A DNA stretch of 64,000 nt from Candidatus Ruminococcus avistercoris. Lineage in GTDB: Bacteria > Bacillota > Clostridia > Lachnospirales > Lachnospiraceae. The position numbers and the translations under genes are program-made. The stretch covers positions 1 to 64,000 of the forward strand of contig DWVJ01000007.1 in NCBI GenBank assembly GCA_019120315.1, read 5' to 3'. Below, in pieces: positions 8,229-15,603 of this stretch. How positions within the stretch are numbered: position 1 is the first letter of the stretch; each line of letters begins with the position of its first letter. The notes below the pieces were generated by a model that did no database searches, had not been told where the DNA came from, and saw nothing but the letters and a program-made list of their open reading frames with translations.

Positions 8229-9073
8229 TTCGTATCACTCACCTTTTCTGCCGCATTTTTCCTCATTGCTATCAGAATCAGAAGCGCCGCCGCTGCTGCC
8301 ACAATCATGCCGGCAGCCATGGAAGTGGTATTCCCAGCCCATCCGGCTTCCCAGCCGATCAGTTCAAACCCGCTTTCTGCCAGCATCTGAGACACCACCG
8401 CACAGATGAATCCAACCAGACAGACAGCAATGATTTTCATACTGATATGTCCGGAAACGTTTGCACTGGTGCGGGGCTTCATCCCCAGCAGCGGCTCGAT
8501 CTTGCCATACAGCTTCGGAACCAGATACAGCGTGGGCAGCAGACAGAAGAGAATACCGGAAAACAGCAGGTCATTCAGAAAAGCAAATCCTTCCGTCACA
8601 AAAACGCTCTCCGGGAGTCCGGCTACCGCTTCAAAATCCTCGATGGCAAACTGTACTTTACAGATATCCACAATGGTACCCATCAGAAGCTGCAGACCGG
8701 TTCCGGTAATGGCAGCCGCCGCCACCCTTTTGCGGTTGCGCGGATCACTGACCACCTTTCCCGCAACATATACGCCGATGGTTACCGTCAGAAATTTTTC
8801 CAGCTCTCCCAGTCCTCCGAACTGTCCCAGCATAATCTCGCTGAACACCAGCTCTCCGGTGGCTGCGCCCAGCGCTGCTGACAGCGGATCAAACAGCATG
8901 GCCAGCACCAGCGGGATAAACAGAAAATACTCCACGGAAAATTCCACGATACCCACCTGGAATTTCGGAATCAGTTCTGTAAACAGCGTGGCCAGACCAT
9001 ACAGCGACATGGTCAGAACAAAAATCATCAGTTTCTGGGACTGACTGGCCGTTTTGGTTTCCATTACATCCAT
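8225..9073 (-). CDS. ECF transporter substrate-binding (S) component, substrate unknown
   Basis: The 282-aa, very hydrophobic protein has about seven segments, with loop sequences (SVEYFLFIPLVLAMLFDP, AALGAATGELVFSEIMLG) in the style of S components. That is longer than the common roughly 180-200 aa and includes a C-terminal pair of helices. The start at 9073 is preferred because GAGAGG is 9 nt upstream; the ATG at 9082 directly abuts it. It is the first gene of the operon S-AA'-T-PHP-RpiR. The S component sets specificity, and no biotin, riboflavin or thiamine signature was recognised. A nucleoside- or sugar-like ligand is a guess from the PHP and RpiR partners. Confidence 0.8.
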   Translation of the reverse strand: MDVMETKTASQSQKLMIFVLTMSLYGLATLFTELIPKFQVGIVEFSVEYFLFIPLVLAMLFDPLSAALGAATGELVFSEIMLGQFGGLGELEKFLTVTIGVYVAGKVVSDPRNRKRVAAAAITGTGLQLLMGTIVDICKVQFAIEDFEAVAGLPESVFVTEGFAFLNDLLFSGILFCLLPTLYLVPKLYGKIEPLLGMKPRTSANVSGHISMKIIAVCLVGFICAVVSQMLAESGFELIGWEAGWAGNTTSMAAGMIVAAAAALLILIAMRKNAAEKVSDTK

Positions 9074-9195
9074 TTCTAACATCCTCTCTTTCCCTGTACT
9101 TACTTGGTTTTTTTCAGGTTATCTGTATTATAGAAAAGGGATGAAAATTTAACCATCAATCTTCCGTAAAACGAAAGTAAAATTTCAGAAAAGTG

Positions 9196-9236
9196 TTATA
9201 AAAGCAGCCTGCTCCTTTTACGGAACAGACTGCCTG
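9196..9236 (-). terminator. Terminator of the symporter gene
   Basis: On the minus strand a 12-bp stem with G-U pairs (233-222 with 215-204 of the 9.2-kb block) is followed by TTTTAT. It lies just downstream of the AGCS symporter stop. Confidence 0.6.
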
Positions 9237-9251
9237 TAATATCAATTGTTT

Positions 9252-10625
9252 TTATTTCTCTTTTTTCTTCTCGCCGTACTGCTTGCGCACGCTGTTCACC
9301 ACGCCCGCTAAAGCCCAAAGAGCCAGGGCATTGGGAATCACCATCAGTCCGTTGAAGAAGTCGGAAAGGGACCATACCAGATCCAGCTTCAGCGTGGAGC
9401 CGATGACGATGCAGATTGCCACAATCACAGAGTATACCTTGACCGCCTTGTCTCCCAGCAGATACTTTACGTTAACCGCCCCAAAGAAATGCCATCCGAT
9501 GATGGTGGAAAGGGCAAAAAACAGCAGACAGATGGCCACAAAGATATCGCCGAATCCTCCAAAGCCGGTGGTAAAAGCCGTCTGAGTCAATGCGATTCCA
9601 TTCTCGCCGCTGTCCAATACGCCGGTGGTCAGAATAGAAAATACCGTCAGGTTCAGCACGATAAAGGTATCGATGAAGACGCTGACCACAGCGGTAAGTC
9701 CCTGCTCATGGGGATTTTTGGCAGCCGCCCGGGCATGGGCATGGGGTGTGGAACCCATACCGGCTTCGTTGGAAAACAGGCCGCGGGCCACGCCGTAACG
9801 GATCGCCTCCCGGATGGTGATACCGGCCGCGCCGCCCACGATCGCTCTCGGGGTAAAGGCTCCCACAATGATCATCCGGAAAGCTTCCGGAACTTCCGTG
9901 ATGTGCATGGCAATCAGTACCAGACTTCCTACAATATAAATCCCGGCCATCAGAGGCACCAGTTTTTCTACCACGCTGGCAAGCCGTTTGGTTCCGCCCA
10001 GGAATACAAACAGAGAAAATACCGCGATCAGCAGTCCGATAATAATCGGAGAAACCTCCAAATTTCTGGCATCCAGCACGCTGGAAAAAGCTTCGCTGAT
10101 GGAATTGGACTGTACCATATTGCCCATAAAGCCCAGGGCCACCGTGATCAGGCAGGCGAAAATCACCGCCAGCACCTTGCCGAACTTCCCTTTAAATCCC
10201 TGCCGGATATAATATATGGGACCGCCGGTCACTTCGCCGTTTTCCACGGTTTTGTATTTCTGCGCCAGTACGGCCTCCGCGTAAATCGTCGCCATGCCGA
10301 AAAAGGCGGACATCCACATCCAGAAAATCGCTCCCGGGCCGCCGCCGATCAACGCTGTGGCAGCGCCGGTTAAGTTCCCCGTACCTACCTGAGCGGCGAT
10401 GGCAGTGGCCACCGCCTGGAAAGGCGTCATTTCCCCATTGTCCCGTTTCTTCCCGCTCAAACTGAAGCTTCCAAAGACTATTTTCAATCCTTCTTTGAAT
10501 TTGCGCACCTGAATGAACTTCAGTTTCAGGGTATAAAAAATACCGGTCCCGCACAACATCACAAGCAGAATAGTATTCCACAGAATATCGTTGGCAGAAT
10601 CGATCCAATTCAATAAAGCATCCAT
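9252..10625 (-). CDS. Sodium:alanine/glycine symporter (AGCS family)
   Basis: The 457-aa protein is the full AGCS (DAACS/AlsT) length with about ten to eleven hydrophobic segments. The family motif GTGNLTGAATALIGGGPGAIFW lies near residues 80-105. NEAGMGSTPHAHA lies mid-protein. It imports alanine or glycine with Na+. Its mRNA carries a glycine riboswitch, so glycine is the likely ligand for control. GGGAGGAAAGAAC precedes the ATG. It is divergent from an HTH-alanine aminotransferase fusion, which supports an alanine/glycine theme for this locus. Confidence 0.93.
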   Translation of the reverse strand: MDALLNWIDSANDILWNTILLVMLCGTGIFYTLKLKFIQVRKFKEGLKIVFGSFSLSGKKRDNGEMTPFQAVATAIAAQVGTGNLTGAATALIGGGPGAIFWMWMSAFFGMATIYAEAVLAQKYKTVENGEVTGGPIYYIRQGFKGKFGKVLAVIFACLITVALGFMGNMVQSNSISEAFSSVLDARNLEVSPIIIGLLIAVFSLFVFLGGTKRLASVVEKLVPLMAGIYIVGSLVLIAMHITEVPEAFRMIIVGAFTPRAIVGGAAGITIREAIRYGVARGLFSNEAGMGSTPHAHARAAAKNPHEQGLTAVVSVFIDTFIVLNLTVFSILTTGVLDSGENGIALTQTAFTTGFGGFGDIFVAICLLFFALSTIIGWHFFGAVNVKYLLGDKAVKVYSVIVAICIVIGSTLKLDLVWSLSDFFNGLMVIPNALALWALAGVVNSVRKQYGEKKKEK

Positions 10626-10653
10626 GTTCTTTCCTCCCTCTTTTGTTTATTTC

Positions 10654-10778
10654 TCGAGAGAGATGAACATTACCCTGTCCTTTTGCCTGAGAGATCAGCA
10701 GCTTTCTGCCTTACACCTTCGGCGTTCCCGACGGACCGGCACATAAAAACCAGCCTCAGGAAGCTCTCCAGAGAATTT
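10654..10778 (-). promoter_or_regulatory. Glycine riboswitch
   Basis: The minus strand holds the conserved glycine-aptamer core GCCGAAGGTGTAAGGC (about 10726-10711), then CTCTCAGGCAAAAGGACAGGG (about 10694-10674), flanked by GGAGAGC upstream and CATCTCTC downstream, which can close P1. Only one core is seen, so it is a singlet aptamer, followed within 35 nt by the ribosome binding site of the symporter. No U-run terminator is visible between aptamer and start, so control may be translational. Confidence 0.92.
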
Positions 10779-10797
10779 ATTTTTTAACAGCGGATTT

Positions 10798-10849
10798 ACT
10801 ATAGCATAAAGTTTCACAGGATACAAGAGAAATGTAAAATTTATGTCAA
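10798..10849 (-). promoter_or_regulatory. Two overlapping promoters for the riboswitch/symporter transcript
   Basis: TTGACA (10849-10844), 17 nt, TTGTAT (10826-10821) is followed by a second possible pair, TTGTAT (10826-10821), 17 nt, TATAGT (10803-10798). Either would start the RNA just before the aptamer. Confidence 0.6.
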
Positions 10850-10887
10850 TTCTCCCCAAACGGTACTGCACTTCTTTTTCGTCCTCA

Positions 10888-10987
10888 AAAAGTTCAAAAT
10901 TCATTTCGTTTTTTATTGAACTTTTCTCCATCACATGATATACTGGCTTCAGCAGTTTTGAACTTTTGCATTTTATTTTGAACTTTG
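10888..10987. promoter_or_regulatory. Four-copy TTTTGAACTTTT operator cluster
   Basis: Copies are AAAAGTTCAAAA (10888-10899, the inverse), TATTGAACTTTT (10914-10925), TTTTGAACTTTT (10956-10967) and TTTTGAACTTTG (10976-10987). The second overlaps the -35 TTGAAC (10916-10921) of a promoter whose -10 is TATACT (10939-10944, 17-nt spacer) reading toward the HTH-aminotransferase gene; the fourth overlaps that gene's ribosome binding site region. This is probably the binding site of the XRE domain encoded next door. Confidence 0.65.
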
Positions 10988-11003
10988 AGAGGTGAACCAA
11001 AAC

Positions 11004-12512
11004 ATGCCGAAGGAATCATTTGCGGACCGGCTGAAACTGGCCATGGAACAGCAGGGTTTCAAGCAGGTGGATCTGGTCCACGCCGCTTTGGAACAGAATG
11101 TGAAGCTGGGAAAGAGCCATGTCAGTCAGTATGTCAGCGGAAAAACCGTTCCCCGGCCGGAACTTCTCCATTTCCTGGCAGAAACACTGCAGGTGGAGGA
11201 AGACTGGCTGAAAGGGGAAAAAGATCTGCCGGAACAGGCGGCGCCACAGCCAGAAATCCGGAATCCAAATAAAGAATCTTCAGGAGGAAAGAACATGCGT
11301 GAATTTAAGAAATCATCAAAACTGGATGATGTATTATATGATGTAAGAGGACCGGTTGTGGACGAAGCAACCAGAATGGAGGAGGACGGCACTCAGATTC
11401 TGAAACTGAATATCGGAAATCCGGCTCCTTTTGGCTTTCACACACCGGACGAAGTGATCTACGATATGCGCCGCCAGCTGACAGAATGCGAAGGCTACTC
11501 CCCCGCCAACGGGCTCTTCTCTGCCCGGAAAGCCATCATGCAGTACGCCCAGCTGAAAGGAATCCCCAATGTAACCGTGGACGATATCTACACAGGCAAC
11601 GGCGTCAGCGAACTGATCAACCTGTGTATGTCCGCTCTTTTGGACAACGGAGACGAGATCCTGATTCCCTCACCGGACTATCCGCTGTGGACTGCCTGCG
11701 CAAACCTGGCCGGCGGCAAAGCCGTCCACTATATCTGCGATGAACAGTCCGACTGGAATCCGGATATGGAGGACATCAAACGGAAAATCACGGACAAAAC
11801 CAAAGCCATCGTAATCATCAACCCCAACAACCCCACCGGAGCCCTCTACCCCAGAGAGATCCTGCAGCAGATTGTGGACGTGGCCAGAGAACATCAGCTG
11901 ATCATCTTTTCCGATGAGATCTACGATCGTCTGGTGATGGATGATGAGAAACATATCTCCATTGCTTCCATGGCGCCGGATCTGTTCTGCGTCACCTACA
12001 GCGGACTGTCCAAGTCTCACATGATCGCAGGATTTCGAATCGGCTGGATGATCTTAAGCGGCAACAAGCGGATCGCCAAAGATTACATCGAAGGCATCAA
12101 GATGCTTTCCAATATGCGTCTTTGCTCCAACGTGCCGGCGCAGTCCATCGTACAGACCGCCCTTGGCGGCCACCAGAGTGTGAACGATTACGTGGTACCC
12201 GGCGGCAGACTGTACGAACAGCGGGAATTCATTTACAATGCCCTGACCGATATCCCGGGCATTACCTGCGTTAAACCAAAAGCAGCCTTTTATATGTTCC
12301 CGAAAATCGACATCGAAAAATTTAATATCACCGATGATGAAAAATTCGCCCTGGATCTGCTGCGCGACAAGAAAATCCTGCTGATCCACGGAGGAGGCTT
12401 CAACTGGAAACAGCCGGATCATTTCCGGGTGGTATACCTGCCGCGTATCGAAGTGCTCAAAGAAGCCGCCCGTAAAATCGCCGATTTCTTCAGCTATTAC
12501 CGCCAGCAGTAA
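11004..12512 (+). CDS. XRE-HTH domain fused to AlaA-type alanine aminotransferase
   Basis: The 502-aa protein has an XRE-type DNA-binding domain at about 1-72 (SFADRLKLAMEQQGFKQVDL..KSHVSQYVSGKTVPRPELL), a polar linker at about 73-97, and a full fold-type I aminotransferase from residue 98 (MREFKKSSKLDD). The PLP lysine is at about 337 (GLSKSHMIAGFR), with NPNNPTGALY and SDEIYDRL before it. The start at 11004 is used because GAGAGG precedes it. An AGGAGG at 11282-11287 sits 7 nt before an in-frame ATG at 11295, exactly where stand-alone AlaA begins, so a second 405-aa enzyme-only product is likely. It probably regulates itself and perhaps the divergent symporter. Confidence 0.9.
   Translation: MPKESFADRLKLAMEQQGFKQVDLVHAALEQNVKLGKSHVSQYVSGKTVPRPELLHFLAETLQVEEDWLKGEKDLPEQAAPQPEIRNPNKESSGGKNMREFKKSSKLDDVLYDVRGPVVDEATRMEEDGTQILKLNIGNPAPFGFHTPDEVIYDMRRQLTECEGYSPANGLFSARKAIMQYAQLKGIPNVTVDDIYTGNGVSELINLCMSALLDNGDEILIPSPDYPLWTACANLAGGKAVHYICDEQSDWNPDMEDIKRKITDKTKAIVIINPNNPTGALYPREILQQIVDVAREHQLIIFSDEIYDRLVMDDEKHISIASMAPDLFCVTYSGLSKSHMIAGFRIGWMILSGNKRIAKDYIEGIKMLSNMRLCSNVPAQSIVQTALGGHQSVNDYVVPGGRLYEQREFIYNALTDIPGITCVKPKAAFYMFPKIDIEKFNITDDEKFALDLLRDKKILLIHGGGFNWKQPDHFRVVYLPRIEVLKEAARKIADFFSYYRQQ
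11282..11297 (+). promoter_or_regulatory. Internal ribosome binding site and start for stand-alone AlaA
   Basis: AGGAGG (11282-11287), a 7-nt spacer and in-frame ATG (11295-11297) lie inside the fusion gene. The site is better than that of the upstream start. The peptide from here matches the usual AlaA N-terminus. Confidence 0.65.
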
Positions 12513-12561
12513 TGCGGCGGTACGGTTGAGGGAACCTGGACGAAACAAGAGGTGACAAACC

Positions 12562-13503
12562 ATGAAAAACATACATATCATCGGCGTTCCCAGAGGACTT
12601 CTGACTTACCGGGACGGAATCCTGTGGAAGGAATTTTTCACACAGCTGGGTTTTTCATACATTTTAAGCCCCAGAAGCGACCGCAGTATCCTGGAGGAAG
12701 GAACCGCCCGCGCGGTGGACGAGACCTGTCTTCCCTTTAAGATGTATCTGGGCCATGTACAGCGGCTGCTGGGAAAATGCGACGCCCTTTTTATCCCCCG
12801 GGAAGGAGGATATACTCCCCGGGAAAAAATGTGCACCCGTTATGAATCCCTGCCGGATCTGATCGCCAATATTTTTCGCGAAGAACGGCTTCCCCTTCTC
12901 ACCGTCAGTTACGACTGGTATGACAAGACCAATGAGGAGGCCGTCTATCTGAAACTGGCAGAGACACTGGGAAAAACAAAAAAAGAGGGAAAAAAGGCCT
13001 ACAACAGCGCCAAAAAAGTACAGGACGCCTGGTACAAGGCAAAAGAAAAACGTCAGATGCAGAAGCTGGACAGTTCCAAAAGCAAGGTACTGCTGGCCGG
13101 TCATCCTTATGTGCTTCATGACGCTTACATGGGATCAGAACTGGGAAAGATACTGGAGAAATTCGGCGTTGAAGTCCTTTATACAGATTATGTCAACAAG
13201 AAAAGCGCTTTAAAAAAGAGTTATGACCTTTCCCGGGTGATTCCCTGGCTGATCAGCCGGGAAATCATCGGCGCCAGTCTTTTGCTTCGGGAAAAAGTGG
13301 ACGGCATCGTGCTGGTCAGCGCCTATCCCTGCGGGCCGGATTCCCTGGCCGGCGAACTGCTGCAGCGGCATCTGAAAGGCCTGCCCGTGCTGAGTCTGAC
13401 TCTGGACGCTCAGAGTGGAACAGCCGGGGTGGAAACAAGACTGGAAAGTTTCATTGACATCATCAAATATCAGAAGGCGGGCGGTTATGGATTTAAGAAT
13501 TGA
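12562..13503 (+). CDS. Acyl-CoA dehydratase activase-related protein, COG3580 part (DUF2229)
   Basis: The 313-aa protein begins IHIIGVPRGLLTYRDG and contains conserved Cys stretches (DETCLPFKMYLGH at about 54-66, REKMCTRYESLPD at about 92-104, YPCGPDSLAGELL near 255), as in the first segment of the large YjiL/HgdC-linked proteins. In many bacteria this is one domain of a roughly 1,400-aa protein; here it is a separate gene. It overlaps the next gene by 17 nt. These proteins probably bind Fe-S clusters and act with the ATPase encoded at 14566, but their substrate is unknown. Confidence 0.85.
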   Translation: MKNIHIIGVPRGLLTYRDGILWKEFFTQLGFSYILSPRSDRSILEEGTARAVDETCLPFKMYLGHVQRLLGKCDALFIPREGGYTPREKMCTRYESLPDLIANIFREERLPLLTVSYDWYDKTNEEAVYLKLAETLGKTKKEGKKAYNSAKKVQDAWYKAKEKRQMQKLDSSKSKVLLAGHPYVLHDAYMGSELGKILEKFGVEVLYTDYVNKKSALKKSYDLSRVIPWLISREIIGASLLLREKVDGIVLVSAYPCGPDSLAGELLQRHLKGLPVLSLTLDAQSGTAGVETRLESFIDIIKYQKAGGYGFKN

Positions 13504-14569
13504 AGACCGGAAAAAAATCGCGTTCCCCAGGATCCATCATTATAATTACGCGATCAAATACATTATCGAGCAGGGGCTGGAGGCAGATTATCTGCTGCTC
13601 CCTCCTGCCACCAAAGAAACGGCTGAACTGGGCAGCCGTTACAGCCCGGATTATGTCTGCGCACCCTTTAAGCATACGCTGGGCAGTCTGATCGAGGCTC
13701 TGGAGGCCGGAGCAGATATCCTGGTGGAAACCGGCGGTCTTTGCCGGCTGGATGCCTACGGACAGCTGCAGGAAGAAATCCTGCGGGATCTGGGCTATCG
13801 CTTTGAATTCGTCAACCTGGCGGAATATATGGGCGGCAAAAAGCGGGAATGGCTGCGGCTGGCAAAGAAACTGAGCCCCAAACTGAATCCGGCCAAAGTG
13901 CTCACCGGCGCTTACGACGGTGTGAAGATGGCGGAATATATGGATGAGATCGAAGCTTTGTACTATCAGAATGCCGGCTTTGAAGCCGTAAAGGGAAGCT
14001 TCCGGAAAGTTTACCGCAAATTTCTGCTGCAGATGCAGACGGCGGAAAACCGGCGGGAAATCCGGGATGGCTATCAGGCCGCCAAACAAAGCATGGAAGA
14101 GCTGGAACTGAAGATGCCGGAACATCCCATCCGCATCGGCGTGGTAGGCGAGTACTTTACCGTCATGGACGAACATTCCAACCAGTTTCTGCAGGAGAAG
14201 CTGGTACGGCTGGGCGCGTCGGTTCACCGGTTTTTAAACGTAACCAACTGCCACTTCCGCGCCAAGGAACCGGCCCTTCGTCCCCGGATCCGGGAATATA
14301 CCCGATTTAACATGGGAACCACCACCACCTGGACTTTAAGCGCAGCGCTGGATTACGCCAAAAGGGGCTTCGACGGCATTATCCATGTGAAATCCTTCGG
14401 CTGCACACCGGAGATGGACGCTATCCCGGTTCTGCAGAACATCAGCAAAGATTACCATATCCCGATTCTGTATTTAAGTTACGACACACAGGAGAGCGAT
14501 ACCGGACTTGACACGAGACTGGAAGCATTTTACGACATGCTGGAAAGAAAGAAGAAAATACTACGATGA
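13487..14569 (+). CDS. 2-hydroxyacyl-CoA dehydratase-like protein, COG3581 part
   Basis: The 360-aa protein carries HgdB-like features: SPDYVCAPFKHTLG (about 45-58), ETGGLCRLDAYGQLQEE and VKSFGCTPEMDAIPVL, giving the three conserved cysteines that could hold a [4Fe-4S] cluster. The ATG at 13487 is chosen over an upstream frame extension because it overlaps the end of the preceding gene in the coupled manner of the operon. It ends overlapping the next ATG (ATGA). Together with its neighbours it makes a split form of the usual fused activase protein. Confidence 0.85.
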   Translation: MDLRIEDRKKIAFPRIHHYNYAIKYIIEQGLEADYLLLPPATKETAELGSRYSPDYVCAPFKHTLGSLIEALEAGADILVETGGLCRLDAYGQLQEEILRDLGYRFEFVNLAEYMGGKKREWLRLAKKLSPKLNPAKVLTGAYDGVKMAEYMDEIEALYYQNAGFEAVKGSFRKVYRKFLLQMQTAENRREIRDGYQAAKQSMEELELKMPEHPIRIGVVGEYFTVMDEHSNQFLQEKLVRLGASVHRFLNVTNCHFRAKEPALRPRIREYTRFNMGTTTTWTLSAALDYAKRGFDGIIHVKSFGCTPEMDAIPVLQNISKDYHIPILYLSYDTQESDTGLDTRLEAFYDMLERKKKILR

Positions 14570-15519
14570 AAAAGAAAGCTTATCTGGGAATCGACATCGG
14601 TTCCATTTCGACAAAAGGCGTCATTATCGACGAAAACAACACTTTTCTGGCGGAAAGTTATCTGTGGACAGAGGGCAATCCCATCCAGGCAACCAGAGAA
14701 GTTCTTCACGCACTGGAGGAACAGTTTGACCGGGAACACTACCGGATCGCCGCCTCCGGAACCACAGGCAGCGCCCGCAAACTGGTGGGAAGCATGATCG
14801 GCGCCCAGGTGGTGAAAAACGAAATCACCGCCCATGCTGTGGGCACCACCACCCTGCACCCGGAAGTGCGGACTATCCTGGAAATCGGCGGGCAGGATTC
14901 CAAGATCATCTGTGTGGAAAACGGCGTGGCCGTAGATTACGCCATGAACACACTCTGCGCGGCCGGTACGGGGGCTTTCCTTTCCAGCCAGGCTCATCGT
15001 CTGGGCGTGGAAGTGGAAGAATTTGGCTCTATTGCATTAAAGGCAAAAAAGGCCGCTCCCATCGCAGCGCGCTGTACTGTGTTCGCCGAATCCGACCTGG
15101 TACACAAGCTGCAGGTGGGCTGTCCCAAGGATGAAATCATCGCCGGACTGTGCAAGGCTGTGGCGGGAAACTACCTGAACAATGTGGCCAAAGGCAAAAA
15201 GATCATTGCACCCGTGGTCTTCCAGGGCGGCGTCAGCAAAAATGCCGGCGTGGTACATATGTTTGAAGAAGAACTGGGTATGCCGGTAATGGTGGATGAA
15301 AAAGGGCATCTGATGGGCGCCTTCGGCATCGCCGTGCTGGCCCGGGAAGATCAGAGCGAAGGGGAATTTTCCTTTGACGTGGCACAGATGGATTTTAAAA
15401 CCCGGGAGGTTACCTGCGGAAAATGTGCCAACCACTGTGAGATCATCTGCGTCTACCGGGACGGCAGTCTGATCGATTCCTGGGGAAACCGCTGCGACAA
15501 CGGCGCCATCCGTCAGTAA
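14566..15519 (+). CDS. Acyl-CoA dehydratase activase, BadF/BcrD/HgdC ATPase
   Basis: The 317-aa protein is an actin-fold ATPase. The phosphate-1 motif is GIDIGSISTKGV (8-19), the phosphate-2 motif EIGGQDSKII (about 105-114), and the helix-cluster-helix LCAAGTGAFLSSQAHRLGV (about 128-146) carries the cysteine that shares a [4Fe-4S] across the dimer. A C-terminal CGKCANHCEII may hold a further cluster. HgdC-type activases use ATP to push one electron into a dehydratase. No dehydratase subunit pair HgdAB is in the window, so the partner is likely the COG3581 product next to it. Confidence 0.9.
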   Translation: MKKKAYLGIDIGSISTKGVIIDENNTFLAESYLWTEGNPIQATREVLHALEEQFDREHYRIAASGTTGSARKLVGSMIGAQVVKNEITAHAVGTTTLHPEVRTILEIGGQDSKIICVENGVAVDYAMNTLCAAGTGAFLSSQAHRLGVEVEEFGSIALKAKKAAPIAARCTVFAESDLVHKLQVGCPKDEIIAGLCKAVAGNYLNNVAKGKKIIAPVVFQGGVSKNAGVVHMFEEELGMPVMVDEKGHLMGAFGIAVLAREDQSEGEFSFDVAQMDFKTREVTCGKCANHCEIICVYRDGSLIDSWGNRCDNGAIRQ

Positions 15520-15538
15520 ACATTTTTGTACAGACTAT

Positions 15539-15580
15539 GCCGCCCGGCCATCTTTCACCGATGGCCGGGCGGCGCTTTTT
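15539..15580 (+). terminator. Terminator of the activase operon
   Basis: A perfect 14-bp GC-rich stem (GCCGCCCGGCCATC with its complement) has a 7-nt loop and is followed by GCTTTTT. It lies 20 bp after the activase stop and faces the convergent PBP gene. Confidence 0.9.
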
Positions 15581-15603
15581 CGTTATTTATAAGGAAATGA
15601 AAA

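Noticed and set aside
10695-11000. 101-codon minus-strand frame covering the riboswitch and operators
   Set aside because: It overlaps the glycine aptamer and promoters and has no start site.
12562-15519. Complete 2-hydroxyglutaryl-CoA dehydratase operon
   Set aside because: Only the activase and activase-related parts are present; the HgdA/HgdB catalytic subunits are not seen.
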